Below are positions 36,538 through 48,459 of a stretch of 64,000 nt of DNA, piece after piece. The stretch lies in assembly GCA_028023455.1 (NCBI GenBank), contig JAQFVV010012495.1, forward strand, positions 3,133,711-3,197,710, given 5' to 3'. Within the stretch, counting starts at the first letter, position 1. Each line of letters starts with the position of its first letter. The notes under the pieces are model-generated. The model had not been told where the DNA came from. It did not search any database and saw only the letters and a list, made by a program, of their open reading frames with translations. A program made the position numbers and the translations under genes. Origin of the DNA: Epiperipatus broadwayi (taxonomy: Eukaryota; Onychophora; Udeonychophora; Euonychophora; Peripatidae).

Positions 36538-37017
36538 CAATTCAATATCCATTTATTATGTGCATTTCAACATTTACACTTTAACAGAAATACACAATAA
36601 AAAAAAAATAATAATAATAACAATGATAATAATTAAAATTTAAAAAAAAACAATTATAATCAAATACAAGCTAAATACATAAAATTATATATACATATAT
36701 GTTCATAACTATACATTTAGTTGTTTTTTAACATTCATCACAAATTGATCGCAAAAAATATCAATATTATTAAAAGTTAGATTATATACCATTTGCAATC
36801 TATTAATAACTGATTTACCAAAGAAAGTATTTTTACATATACTAATCTTGAAAGTTTGCATTTCCTCTTAATAAGCGACAAGGTACTTTCAATTCTATTT
36901 TTGATATACAGTTACTGACATCAATTTTCCCATCAATCAACTTTTTCAGTAATATCATATCCTTCAACATTCTCCTTTCTTTCAATACTGTTTTGACAGT
37001 TTGACATTCACCCATTA

Positions 37018-37623
37018 TTAATTTATTAAATCTTTTTCAATATTATATATTTTAGACTGAATATTAATCAGATTGAAGTTCCATATACAAGAATTATATT
37101 CTAAAACTGTAACAACAAGAGAAAAAAGTAACCTATATTTTATGGAAATAGATAAATCTCTCCCATATCTCAAAATACAGCCCATCTTTCTGTATGCTTT
37201 ATTAATAATACATTTAATATGTGCATTAAAAGTAAAATTGCTACAAAATATAATTCCTAAATCAGATACAGTCTCTTTATATTTAATAACACCATTCTCA
37301 ATTTTATATTGATAAACAGATTTTTCAGTTTTATTAGTATAGGAAACAATGCATATTTTATTAATGTTAATCTCCATGTTGTTATACCTACACCATATAA
37401 TAAAACTATCTATATCCTTTTGAACCTCAATATGATCACTATAAGTAATAATTCTTTTAAATAACTTACAATCATCAGCATAAGTAAGTATCATACTATT
37501 TTTTATGCTATGATCAAGATCACACATATAAACATTAAAAAGCAATGGTGCTAATATTCCACCCTGAGGAACACCTATCATATTATCAAAAAAAAAAAGA
37601 ATTAGTTTTATCCATATGTACAT
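37018..37623 (-). pseudogene. LINE reverse transcriptase, palm and thumb part
   Basis: The 201-codon frame contains GVPQGGILAPLLFNVYMCDL (RT motif B, 'QG' kept) and ILTYADDCKLFKR (motif C, catalytic YADD). Later VSDLGIIFCSNFTFNAHIK (the 'LGv.id..l.w..Hi' block) and VVTVLEYNSCIWN ('LEY.s.vW') occur, as in CR1/Jockey-type polymerases. It overlaps the preceding frame by shift. Catalytic residues are intact, yet the protein is split. Confidence 0.9.
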
Positions 37624-37876
37624 AAGATTTTCGACCCCTCAAATAATTGGAAAACCACTCAACTAAATGAGGACTAACACCCAACATTTTAAGTTTATAC
37701 AAAAGTCTAATATATGAAACTTTGTCAAATGCCTGAGTCATATCAAAATATACAACATCTAATTGCTTCTGATCAGATAAGGCATGAGCAATATGATCAG
37801 ATATCACCATTAAATTAGTTTCAGCAGATCTACCAGGTAAAAAACCATGCTGATAACTAGGTAATACCTTAATCAT
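37586..37876 (-). pseudogene. LINE reverse transcriptase, motif A part
   Basis: YQHGFLPGRSAETNLM (finger motif 'QhGF..grS..tnl') and LDVVYFDMTQAFDKVSYIRL (motif A with catalytic Asp, 'D.t.AFDkVs') are intact. It ends in GRKSYVHMDKTNSFFF, where an A-run at 37590-37599 causes the shift to the next frame. Confidence 0.9.
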
Positions 37877-37878
37877 AT

Positions 37879-38541
37879 CTACAATAATATTACTATAAAT
37901 ACACCTTTCATAAATTCTAGCAAAGGTGACAGAATTGAAATAGGTCTATAATTACCCGAATCAGATCTATCCCCTTTTTTAAAAATTGGTATAATTTTAG
38001 CTATCTTAAATATATCAGGAATAATAGTTTTCTCAATTGATAAATTAATAATATAATGCAATGGTGCTACCAAACATTCAGCACAACCCTTGATAATAAA
38101 ATTAGGAATATTATCATATCCCATAGAAGATTTCGATTTAAGTTTAGAAATTGCAGTAAACACTTCAGGAATTGCAATTTTATTAACATCTATATTCCAA
38201 AAACTTTCTTTATTAAATTTAATATCAACCATATTATCATTACTTGAAGTATCTAAGTACATATTAGTAAAATGATTGACTAGATCATCCATAGAAGGCC
38301 TAATTACATTATATCTACAACTTTTACTTCCAACAATATTAAGATCTTTTATATAATTCCAAAACATTTGTGGATTATTCCTAAAATTTTCTTCAACTCT
38401 ATTTAAATTATTATTATAATCTCTTTTCATAAGAGTTTTAGTATAAGCACGCAAACCACTAAATTTCTTATACAATTCTTTATCATTAGTTAGTTTATAT
38501 AACCTATGATATTTGTGCTTTCTATTTAAGCCCTTACACAA
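37879..38541 (-). pseudogene. LINE linker and reverse transcriptase fingers
   Basis: 220 codons. The first part (RGLRAYTKTLMKRDY, NNPQMFWNYIKDL) is the conserved linker between endonuclease and RT. Then come KLKSKSSMGYDNIPNFIIKG ('lk..ks.G.D.ip..ilk'), AKIIPIFKKGDRSDSGNYRP and ISILSPLLE. These are RT motifs 1-2. The frame breaks after LLEF, before motif 2a. Confidence 0.9.
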
Positions 38542-38553
38542 TTCCCTAGAAAA

Positions 38554-38889
38554 TCATTTAGGATATTTGTTATTAGTATTTAAATAATGCCTAACAGGAA
38601 TATATTGATCTAGACAATTTTGAACTATACCAACAAAATTATTTGCCGCTATATTTGGATCATTTTCCATCAAAATTACATTCCAATCAATGTCCTCAAA
38701 AGCTTTATAAAGGCCATAATAGTCACCATGTTTGTAATCTCTCTTACTATTTACCATAGGCTTTATGTGTTCATGAGAACCATCTATTACAAATTCCAAA
38801 GGTGGATGATAAGGATCAGGGGCAAAAAGAGCTTGATCAGCCTCTTTGCACTTCAAATCATTCTTAGTGCTAAACAATAAATCCAACAT
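38554..38889 (-). pseudogene. LINE endonuclease C-terminal part
   Basis: 111 codons starting MLDLLFSTKND ('LDLvf.s') and HPPLEFVI, which corresponds to the SDH(x)P end of the apurinic-type endonuclease. The Asp-His of SDH is not intact (PDPYHPPLEF). The rest joins to the linker. Confidence 0.8.
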
Positions 38890-39385
38890 ACCCCCCCCTA
38901 AAATTAATAATACTATTAAGTTGAATTAAACTAACCAACTCAACAAAAATTTTTAATCTATAAAGTTTACTATTATCAACATTCTTATTACTATGTCTTG
39001 AGTAATCAGCTTCATTAAAATCCCCAACTATAATAATATCATATTTATATTTCACCAATATATCCTCAACCTTAACTAAATATGCATCTAAATCATTCAT
39101 TGACAAAGTAGGTCGAAGATATATAGTACCTAACAATATTTTATTTTTATTTTTTAAACTAACTTCAATCCAACAAGATTCAATATTATTATCATTAATA
39201 ATTATCTGTTTATGCTTTATGTCTTTTTTAATAGAAATCAAAGTACCACCTCCTCTTGTTTCATAATTATAATTTCTATCACATCTATACACACAATACC
39301 TATCATCAAATATACTAATATTATCAATTTCTTCTTTTAACCAAGTCTCTGTTAAAAAGATAATATCATATTCATTTAATAACAA
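38870..39385 (-). pseudogene. LINE apurinic-type endonuclease, N-truncated
   Basis: 171 codons. YDIIFLTETWL carries the catalytic Glu ('l.ETwl'), RGGGTLISIK the 'GGG' block, WIEVSLKNKNKILLGTIYLR the core strand, and DIIIVGDFNEADY the catalytic GDFN. The first Asn motif (about residue 10 of the domain) is missing because the element is 5'-truncated at the (TTA)n tract. Confidence 0.9.
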
Positions 39386-39404
39386 TTCAAATTTAAAATC
39401 AATT

Positions 39405-39405
<1 letters not shown>

Positions 39406-39453
<48 letters not shown>

Positions 39454-39476
39454 TAATAATAATAATAATAATAATA

Positions 39477-39563
<87 letters not shown>

Positions 39564-39564
39564 T
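39406..39564. repeat. (AAT/ATA)n tract at the 5' end of the LINE
   Basis: Trinucleotide repeat with two small interruptions. It sits exactly where the LINE is truncated. Confidence 0.93.
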
Positions 39565-40755
39565 AAAAGTGATAGAAGAGGAAAAACATATAAACAGATC
39601 TTGTGAAGAGCTTAGGAAACACATTGCCAGCATAAACTTCAGTTTTATCTGCAGGATAATCCTAGCTTATTTCTGATCGATGTTATAATATATTTAGTAC
39701 TGTTATTTAACTATCAGGATAGAACGTCTATCCTGTTTTATGAGAAAAATATAATTGAACTATTAAATGCATTCCATGATATACTAGCCAAAACCTTTCC
39801 ACTAAACATCACTAAAAGAAAATCCTATAGAGACATTTTAAAATGCAACCCTCTGCCTTTTAACTTGCTTTCCTAGTTAACTTCATGTATTCAAGTGACA
39901 AGTTAAAGAAAACCCAGAAAAATTATACTTCAGACAAATTGGCAGAGACATTGTAAGATTTCTGATCAGACTACTTAAGCATTTATTGATTTACAAGAAT
40001 ATCCTTCACAAATTTTAATATATCATAAAATATAGATGTTCATTTTTCAGATATAAATTTACTTATAATTTAATGTTTAATTTTTGGTCTTTAACATTTG
40101 TACATATTTAGTAAATTTATTATATATGATGATTTTTTTATGATATCATTTGAGAGTATGTAAATAAATGATGTATATTTTTGTTTAAGTAATATTGTGG
40201 TAGGGCGTCGTTGCCTCAGCAACCTCATTTCATATGTTTACATATTGATTCTCTATTATATTAAGCAATTGTGTTCTTAGCAGAGGAATGCGGGAGTTTT
40301 ACTGAAAAAAATTTGATGAGGATATCAGAAGGTTTAATATTTGTCTAGAGTCATTCTTAAGTGAAAGTTGCGCCTGGCTTCGGGAAACTACGTTCAAACC
40401 TTCTGATAAATGAATATTCAATGAGGTCATCTGGGATAACCAGGAAATATAACCAAGATGCTTTATATAAATATTTACATAAGGAATATAAAATTTGATC
40501 ATCATCATCAAATTCGATTTTATTTGTTTGTGATATACTGACAAAACCTTAATGTTTTTTTTTTAAAAAAAGGACATATATATATACTAGAAGTGTTGTC
40601 TGAGTGTGCAGAGATTTATTGTTAATCTGGATAAGCATAAGAGTCATCATCATCATGAGCTAAGGGTTCCCTACATTCTGCACTTGTACTTTCAGACAAA
40701 AATATTTAGATATTTTTGATTTGCAATGTAGTGATAAAAGTGTTTTTTTTTTCAG

Positions 40756-40880
40756 GTTTTATTTGTAGGATCTGCTATAATGGGATATTTTGGACTTTTG
40801 TTAGCTTTTACTCCAACCTTTAAATGGCTGTTAGCAATTAGATTTATATCGGGGTCCGCTATACCTACCATTGCACACAC
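40756..40880 (+). CDS. SV2/SVOP-like MFS transporter, exon d (TM3 to TM4)
   Basis: The 125-base exon lies between ttttttttcag and gtaagt. It starts in phase 0 and ends with two bases (AC) of a Thr codon. It encodes VLFVGSAIMGYFGLLLAFTP, TFKWLLAIRFISG and SAIPTIAHT. This gives TM3, a short loop and most of TM4; 'RF(I)SG' corresponds to the conserved Arg-Gly region of TM4 ('LRGLVGFGIGG' in SVOP relatives). Joining to exon c gives GRWP|VLFVG, the expected distance after motif A. The split Thr is completed by the first base of exon e, which strongly supports both borders. Confidence 0.88.
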
Positions 40881-41291
40881 GTAAGTACTTAATAGAAGAT
40901 ATGTATTAAAAAACCTTACTGAACGGTAACAATATATATTTTAAATAAGACAGTTTAACTTTACTACAATTTGATTTACGAGAGTCAAACTTTTTATATT
41001 CCCAACTTTGACATCATCCATTTCCAATAAATATATTAATAATTATTACTGATCATTTATTACGGTAGAGATTATAATATCACTCCTAGTCTTGACTTAA
41101 ATTTTAAACATCACTTAAAAATAAATATAGCTAGGTTTTTTTTTCTAAATTAAACTTAAACATATGAAGCAATTCAACATCTCTCTTCTCCTTAAATAAT
41201 ATCCTTATCTTTTTTATACCGTATATAAAACTTTCACTTTTTAAAGAAAAATAAAATAAAACGGTACTCTAACCCGACATGCTCGATCATT

Positions 41292-41650
41292 TTTTACTTG
41301 TCAATTTTCAGCGTTTTGAGATGTCTAGCCTCAGGCTTTTTTACTTGTCGATTTTCAACCACCTTTGGATATAAATTTTTTTTTTACTTGTCAATTTTCA
41401 GCGTTTTGATATGTCTAACCTCGGGCTTTTTTACTTGTCGATTTTCAGCCACTTTTGGATATAAATTTATTTTTTACTTGTCAATTTTCAGCATTTTGAT
41501 ATGTTTAACCTCAGGCTTTTTTACCTGCCGATTTTCAGCCACTTTTGGATATAAATTTATTTTTTACTTGTCAATTTTCAGCATTTTGATATGTCTAGTC
41601 TCTGGCTTTTTTACTTGTCGATTTTCAGCCACTTTTGGATATAAAAATTT
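41292..41650 (+). repeat. Tandem repeat of splice-acceptor-like sequence, about 93 bp, 4 copies
   Basis: Each unit contains tttttacttgtcaattttcag followed by (c/a)(g/a)ttttga and, 40 bases on, tttttacttgtcgattttca(g/a) followed by ccac(c/t)tttgg. Every unit thus has two polypyrimidine-CAG acceptor-like signals; eight lie within 360 bases. The open frame through it (41298-41786) is a product of the period being a multiple of three and starts with a non-ATG codon. Confidence 0.85.
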
Positions 41651-41661
41651 ATCACTTGCAG

Positions 41662-41720
41662 GCTTCAGACCGGTTGTTGATGGTACCACAGCGTCACCTG
41701 GTGGTGATCGTGCACGTCAG
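41662..41720 (+). other. GC-rich block with acceptor and donor-like borders
   Basis: 59 bases between cacttgcag and gttagagt, much richer in GC than anything nearby (CCTGGTGGTGATCGTGCACG). Inserted after exon d it would read Thr-Leu-Gln-Thr-Gly-Cys then TGA, so if spliced in it would end the transporter. It may only be a repeat fragment. Confidence 0.3.
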
Positions 41721-43219
41721 GTTAGAGTACCAATAAGACTTAAAATATTAATAAATATAAAAAAATATTTTTCTATATATCTATAAAAGAATTAAAATTG
41801 TTATTTTTTATCAAATAAATAAATTACTTTTCTTTTATATTATTTTAATCATCGATTTCATTAGTTAACAGTTATTTATGCTGGAGATAACTATTCATTT
41901 TTCAAAAGGGATCCTTTATTAAAATAGAAAAATTGCTCAATAAAAATATTAAAAGAATATAAATTATTTTCACAAACTGGGGTCCATTTTTCATCTAATT
42001 AAAATCATATTCTACTTTTTCTCCTAAATAATAAGAAATCTCTCATAATGTAAATGTAACATTTTTGCAATAATTGACAATAATACAATCCTATCCTAAG
42101 CTATTATTAAGAAAGAGCACTTAAATCTAACCTAATTTATTGTTTTCATTAATATAAAATTAGATGAAAATTAATTTCTAGAAGTAATCTTCTTGAAAAG
42201 CTAACTTTCAAATCTTTAGCATATTCTGCTGGGGAGTACTGTGTCCATGTCTAAAGGAAAAAGAAGAATTCATGTTAAACATCTGAATACCTAATTGAAT
42301 ATTACCATGAGAAATATTACTGGCATTCATAAATGTATTCCTTTACAGTTGTTTCTTTTCATTCATATATTCCTCCATGAGATATCACATAAAATGTTAA
42401 AAAGATATTAAGCAGAACCAATTTGGCAGTAAGTTAAAATATAGCCTGACTACTGACTAATCATCCAGATTTCAGTACAGTTATTCAACATGAACTGAGA
42501 TAATAGGTTGGATGTGCATTAGCATCTTTTATGCAAACAGACCTATAGACATATAGGCATTAAAACTTTGTTAATTATTACTAAATCAAGATAGTGTTAA
42601 AATGAAATAAATGCTCTTTTTCGATGGAAAGTAAAATCATAATTAAAAAAGATCTTTCACACACACACACATATATATATATAATAAGTCATTTGGCAAT
42701 GTGTGAATATCATTATTTAAGTCTTAGACTTTGTAGACATAAAGATGACCTAGTATCAAGTCAATATCTAAACAACCAAGTGTTAGAAAATGAGAGTAGA
42801 ATTTTATTATTTTAACTTTATCCACAACCAATATATATACACAACAATAAACAACCACAACAATTAAAAAGGAAATGAAAAACTCATAATAAACAATGGA
42901 AACCAAGTCCAGTATAAAAGCAAACCCAGTTCATTTCTGTCCTCTTTTATAACCACACACAATGAACATTTTAAAATTGAACTATAGAATGTAAGATAAG
43001 ATGGATGATGTGTTTGAAAATCTTATTTTAAATGTATAATTTTTACAGCATAAAAGTTGAAAAAAATTGCAATTGACGTTTAAAATAGAGAAAGTTGATA
43101 ATTTTCTAACAAGTTAATGAAAGAACTAAATTAATTTTAAGTTGATAAGTAACAATAATGAACTGTTCTGTTATTCGAATGACAGTAAATCAAATAATAT
43201 ATTGCCAGCATATATATAT

Positions 43220-45439
43220 TGTAACGATCCGGAGAAAGCGACTTAACGTAATCTGCACTACGGGGCGCCATCTAGGCATTTGAACCTAGAAAAATTTATA
43301 AAGTAGGCAGATACGTAAGTAAAAAAAAAAAATTTTTTTTTTTTTTTTTTTAAATTTTGATTCCGGTCGTTAGCCCATGTCACTAGCTAAGTGGAATAGC
43401 AGAGATTTAATAAGATAATCTAAGAGTATATATAAAAAAAGGAATAAAATAAGCCACTGCCAGTAATTAACATACAAACATTTATTTATGCACATATATA
43501 TAAGATTTAAAATTATTTTAGTATTAGTTTTACATTTTAATTTTTAACATTCTTTTTAACTTTGATTTTTGACTTTAATTTACATTTAATTACTATTATA
43601 TTCTAATTTTACATTTTAATTAAGTTCGCACAGATGGGATTATAGAAGCTTGTTTTAATATGTTGCTATAGATCGGTTATATAGATTACACGGTTAAAAA
43701 CATTTCAAAGAAAACATAAACGATCAAAATACAAAATTATTGATTACTGACAATTGCGGAGGGAAATTTCTATGTAACCCAATAGTATTCATCATAAGAT
43801 ACTTGCATTGTCACCAATAACTTAAAAGACATCCGAATAAATACATTTTAGATACTCACCGTAAGGTATCATTATTTATCGGATGTCTATATATTTTGAT
43901 CAAATATGAAAACGCAAAACATAGTTAACCGATAAACAATCCATGCAAGCGTCTATAAACAACTTAAGTTTAATGCATTTTTATTTAGAATCGAGTATGA
44001 ATAGACCACATAAATTTGCTTTTGAAAATAAACATTCTATCCCTATTTAACCTTAGGTTAAAATTCGTAGTCAAACTGGCATCAATTCATCTGATATATC
44101 GATGTATTCAATGTAATAAAATACGGCAGCACAAAAAGTTAAGAGAAGAAATTGCTTCTCATGAGATAGGAATATTACATCTATCTGCAAAGAAGAGCAA
44201 TAAAACAAAAAACTCCATAGAAAGGAACTGCGGTATCCGACTTATAATTCCTTCCATAGGCAAACGGAAGTGTGCGGCGTATGAAGCGATTCTGCCCGTA
44301 GCGAATCAATATTACATCTACTAATCACATCAATATATCCAATCCATTGACCCAATTTAACCACGAAACAAATAACCCAAGATTACCCTCCCCTAATATA
44401 ACTTTACAAATCTATACAGCCATTCACGCCCGACTTAAGTTTAACATTTATATAATTAATTTAACGGAAAACAACAATCATAATAAAACTTAAAGAACAA
44501 AAAATAAATAAATGGAAATGATTTTACAAAATAAATAAGAAAAAAAATACATCAAATAACATTATTAATGAAGAATTTTGTTTGGTCAGATAGGATTCTA
44601 TTGCATTATTTACTAAAAAGTTTTAAAATTTAGAGTTCTTATTGTTTCAAGTGAATATATAAGTTCTTACGATTTTTAAAATGTCCAACTTTATCCGTTG
44701 CTTGCCATGAATGTAAATTCCCACGCCGTCCTAAAATTGGTATCCATTTAGCCGTTGTTTTATTTATTCATTCGGAGGTTTTTTAATTTAGTTGGTCCTC
44801 AATGTAGGAAACGATAGTTCATTTCTCCCTTCTTTAACAGCTGAAAGAATTGACCGTGCATCTGTCAATTCCTCCAACTCCGGACTACTACATATAGTCA
44901 CATCGTAATAATCAATTTCCAGTCACTGATTAATAATTTCCAAATTTTCCTTTTATATTAATGTGAAGGATTGAATTTACATTACGTCACCGATGCGATG
45001 GTCCTTTCGCTGCGGTCCGATTCCATAGGGATTTCTTCTTATTTGCTAACAGTTTCTATTGTTTTCTTATCTGACCGGTGTTTTTACATTTAAATGCCGA
45101 AGGCTGGTTTACATTTAACTAATTAACAATCATTTCCATTTCTGATTAATTAACCTGTTTTCCAAATCAAAAATATGTTTAAAGATAAATTTAAAGATAT
45201 AATTTTATCTCCAAATCTTTTTAAAATTTAGTTTTAAAATACTTTTTCTTTAATAAAGTTTTATTTTAATAATTTTTCATTATCTGTGCGATTTAATATA
45301 TAAGAGTTTAAGATGATATTTAATTTCAATTTTTAATTCTTAAAGAAAATTTTTAAATGCGAACTTTTTAATTTACTTTCATGTTTAATAAATTTAAAAA
45401 AAAACAACAACAATGTAACGAACGTCTGTGCTCGTTACA
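43220..45439 (+). mobile_element. LTR-like terminal repeat, copy 1 (2220 bp)
   Basis: Begins TGTAACGATCCGGAG and ends TGCTCGTTACA, so it has TG...CA ends and an 8-base inverted repeat (TGTAACGA/TCGTTACA). The last 26 bases form TGTAACGA-n10-TCGTTACA, a hairpin. It is repeated almost exactly at 46182-48399; about fifteen substitutions are visible by eye. The outer flanks of the pair are both (AT)n while the inner flanks (tatcag, gccagt) differ, as expected if the whole 5.2 kb inserted as one unit. A TATA-like AATTTATAAAGTAGG lies at 43295-43309. It has an open frame without ATG (44016-44324). Confidence 0.75.
44016..44324 (+). other. 102-codon open frame in repeat copy 1, no ATG
   Basis: Begins at a TTG codon and has no in-frame ATG. 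The predicted peptide contains LIYRCIQCNKIRQHKKLREE and KRKCAAYEAILPVANQYY. The C-x-x-C is the only motif-like feature and the product is not recognised. It is identical in protein sequence to the frame at 46978-47286, although the DNA differs at three positions. It might be an exon of a spliced element gene. Confidence 0.35.
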
Positions 45440-46181
45440 TATCAGTAAAGTTACTTAAAAAAAAATGATCAAAAAAAAAAAAAAATATTTTACTTAGGGT
45501 TAGTAATTACGGTACACGATTGACGAAGACATTTACAAAACATCCGGTTAATAATTTTACAAAAAGACTATACACAAAAAGAAAAATGTTTACTATCGCA
45601 TACCTAAGGACCGTTTACGTTTACACCCCTCCCCACAAGTGTTCTATTTTATTTTATACATTTTATTTTTACATACGGCATGACAAGCAAGTTATTTTAT
45701 AAATAATTTATTTAGGAGGTTGCATTGAGATAAATATGTTTTAAGAAATAATGGTTTTAAACGTGTATATTTGCAGCACAATTATAAATACCACCAACTT
45801 ATTTATGACTGATTGAAATGCATACATAGGGTTACACTGAAGTAATTCCTGAAGGTACTCATCGTAAGGCACCACATTTTAATCATAAACTTACGTGGCT
45901 GTGCGCTCCTATACACATAAAAGCATAATATATATCAACAAAAAAAAACAAAAAACATATCAATTGCAACCTTTTGACTTTTTTTTTTAAACAAAATTTA
46001 GTTTTAAAATTATTTATATGTTCTCGTGTTTAATATATACGCACAATTTCTCTCTGGCAGTGCTTTTATCAGATTTAAAGTATACGACTTTATGTAAACA
46101 GATAAAAATATTTCATTTTGACAAAATTTGCTTAGGGTTTTGTGGTTTATTAAAGATCGGCCCCAGATTGGGAAAGCCAGT
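45440..46181 (+). mobile_element. Internal region of the LTR-type element, 742 bp, no gag/pol
   Basis: Lies between the two 2.2-kb repeats. No open frame with protease, RT or integrase motifs was found. No primer-binding site complementary to a tRNA end was recognised just after 45439, and the sequence before 46182 (attgggaaagccagt) is only weakly purine-rich. The element is therefore non-autonomous, like LARD/TRIM-type elements but with the repeats much longer than the interior. Confidence 0.65.
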
Positions 46182-48399
46182 TGTAATGATCCGGAGAAAG
46201 CGACTTAACGTAATCTGCACTACGGGGCGCCATCTAGGCATTTGAACCTAGAAAAATTTATAAAGTAGGCAGATACGTAAGTCAAAAAAAAAAATTTTTT
46301 TTTTTTTTTTTTAAATTTTGATTCCGGTCGTTAGCCCATGTCACTAGCTCAGTGGAATAGCAGAGATTTAATAAGATAATCTAAGAGTATATATAAAAAA
46401 AGGAATAAAATAAGCCACTGCCAGTAATTAACATACAAACATTTATTTATGCACATATATATAAGATTTAAAATTATTTTAGTATTAGTTTTACATTTTA
46501 ATTTTTAACATTCTTTTTAACTTTGATTTTTGACTTTAATTTACATTTAATTACTATTATATTCTAATTTTACATTTTAATTAAGTTCGCACAGATGGGA
46601 TTATAGAAAGCTTGTTTTAATATGTTGCTATAGATCGGTTATATAGATTACACGGTTAAAAACATTTCAAAGTAAACATAAACGATCAAAATACAAAATT
46701 ATTGATTACTGACAATTGCGGAGGGAAATTTCTACGTAACCCAATAGTATTCATCATAAGATACTTGCATTGTCACCAATAACTTAAAAGACATCCGAAT
46801 AAATACATTTTAGATACTCACCGTAAGGTATCATTATTTATCGGATGTCTATATATTTTGATCAAATATGAAAACGCAAAACATAGTTAACCGATAAACA
46901 ATCCATGCAAGCGTCTATAAACAACTTAAGTTTAATGCATTTTTATTTAGAATCGAGTATGAATAGACCACATAAATTTGCTTTTGAAAATAAACATTCT
47001 ATCCCTATTTAACCTGAGGTTAAAATTCGTAGTCAAACTGGCATCAATTCATCTGATATATCGATGTATTCAATGTAATAAAATACGGCAACACAAAAAG
47101 TTAAGAGAAGAAATTGCTTCTCATGAGATAGGAATATTACATCTATCTGCAAAGAAGAGCAATAAAACAAAAAACTCCATAGAAAGGAACTGCGGTATCC
47201 GACTTATAATTCCTTCCATAGGCAAACGGAAGTGTGCGGCGTATGAAGCGATTCTGCCCGTAGCGAATCAATATTACATCTATTAATCACACCAATATAT
47301 CCAATCCATTGACCCAATTTAACCACGAAACAAATAACCCAAGATTACCCTCCCCTAATATAACTTTACAAATCTATACAGCCATTCACGCCCGACTTAA
47401 GTTTAACATTTATATAATTAATTTAACGGAAAACAACAATCATAATAAAACTTAAAGAACAAAAAATAAATAAATGGAAATGATTTTACAAAATAAATAA
47501 GAAAAAAAATACATCAAATAACATTATTAATGAAGAATTTAGTTTGGTCAGATAGGATTCTATTGCATTATTTACTAAAAAGTTTTAAAATTTAGAGTTC
47601 TTATTGTTTCAAGTGAATATATAAGTTCTTACGATTTTTAAAACGTCCAACTTTATCCGTTGCTTGCCATGAACGTAAATTCCCACGCCGTCCTAAAATT
47701 GGTATCCATTTAGCCGTTGTTTTATTTATTCATTCGGAGGTTTTTTAATTTAGTTGGTCCTCAATGTAGGAAACGATAGTTCATTTCTCCCTTCTTTAAC
47801 AGCTGAAAGAATTGACCGTGCGTCTGTCAATTCCTCCAACTCCGGACTACTACATATAGTCACATCGTAATAATCAATTTCCAGTCACTGATTAATAATT
47901 TCCAAATTTTCCTTTTATATTAATGTGAAGGATTGAATTTACATTACGTCACCGATGCGATGGTCCTTTCGCTGCGGTCCGATTCCATAGGGATTTCTTC
48001 TTATTTGCTAACAGTTTCTATTGTTTTCTTATCTGACCGGTGTTTTTACATTTAAATGCCGAAGGCTGGTTTACATTTAACTAATTAACAATCATTTCCA
48101 TTTCTGATTAATTAACCTGTTTTCCAAATCAAAAATATGTTTAAAGATAAATTTAAAGATATAATTTTATCTCCAAATCTTTTTAAAATTTAGTTTTAAA
48201 ATACTTTTTCTTTAATAAATTTTTATTTTAATAATTTTTCATTATCTGTGCGATTTAATATATAAGAGTTTAAGATGATATTTAATTTCAATTTTTAATT
48301 CTTAAAGAAAATTTTTAAATGCGAACTTTTTAATTTACTTTCATGTTTAATAAATAAAAAAAAACAACAACAATGTAACGAACGTCTGTGCTCGTTACA
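46182..48399 (+). mobile_element. LTR-like terminal repeat, copy 2 (2218 bp)
   Basis: Same sequence as 43220-45439 with scattered changes (for example gtaacgatcc to gtaatgatcc at the start). It ends with the same 26-base hairpin, then (AT)n. The low divergence indicates recent insertion into this intron. Confidence 0.75.
46978..47286 (+). other. 102-codon open frame in repeat copy 2, no ATG
   Basis: Same peptide as the frame in copy 1. The three differences (CTT/CTG, CAG/CAA, TAC/TAT) are all at third positions and silent. Unrecognised. Confidence 0.35.
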
Positions 48400-48459
48400 A
48401 TATATATATATAATGTCCATTAATTAAAACAAAATTGTCATTACAATAAAAATAATAAT

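Larger units (their letters stand above)
36538..39405 (-). mobile_element. CR1/Jockey-like non-LTR retrotransposon, 5'-truncated
   Basis: In minus-strand order it encodes an apurinic-type endonuclease lacking its first 30 or so residues (38554-39385), a linker and reverse transcriptase (37018-38541), and a 3' region ending GAATTGAATT plus (ATT)n. The frame breaks near 38880, 38545, 37877 and 37600, and the frame after 37018 continues with further shifts, so it is inactive. The 5' end abuts another (TTA)n tract at 39406-39564. RT motifs (YRPISIL, HGFLPGRS, YFDMTQAFDKV, GVPQGGILAPLLF, YADD) place it in the large CR1/Jockey group; the exact clade was not determined. Confidence 0.9.

Noticed and set aside
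41298-41786. 162-codon frame with FFTCRFSATFGYK repeats
   Set aside because: The repeat period is a multiple of three and the frame starts at a non-ATG codon; the DNA repeat explains it.
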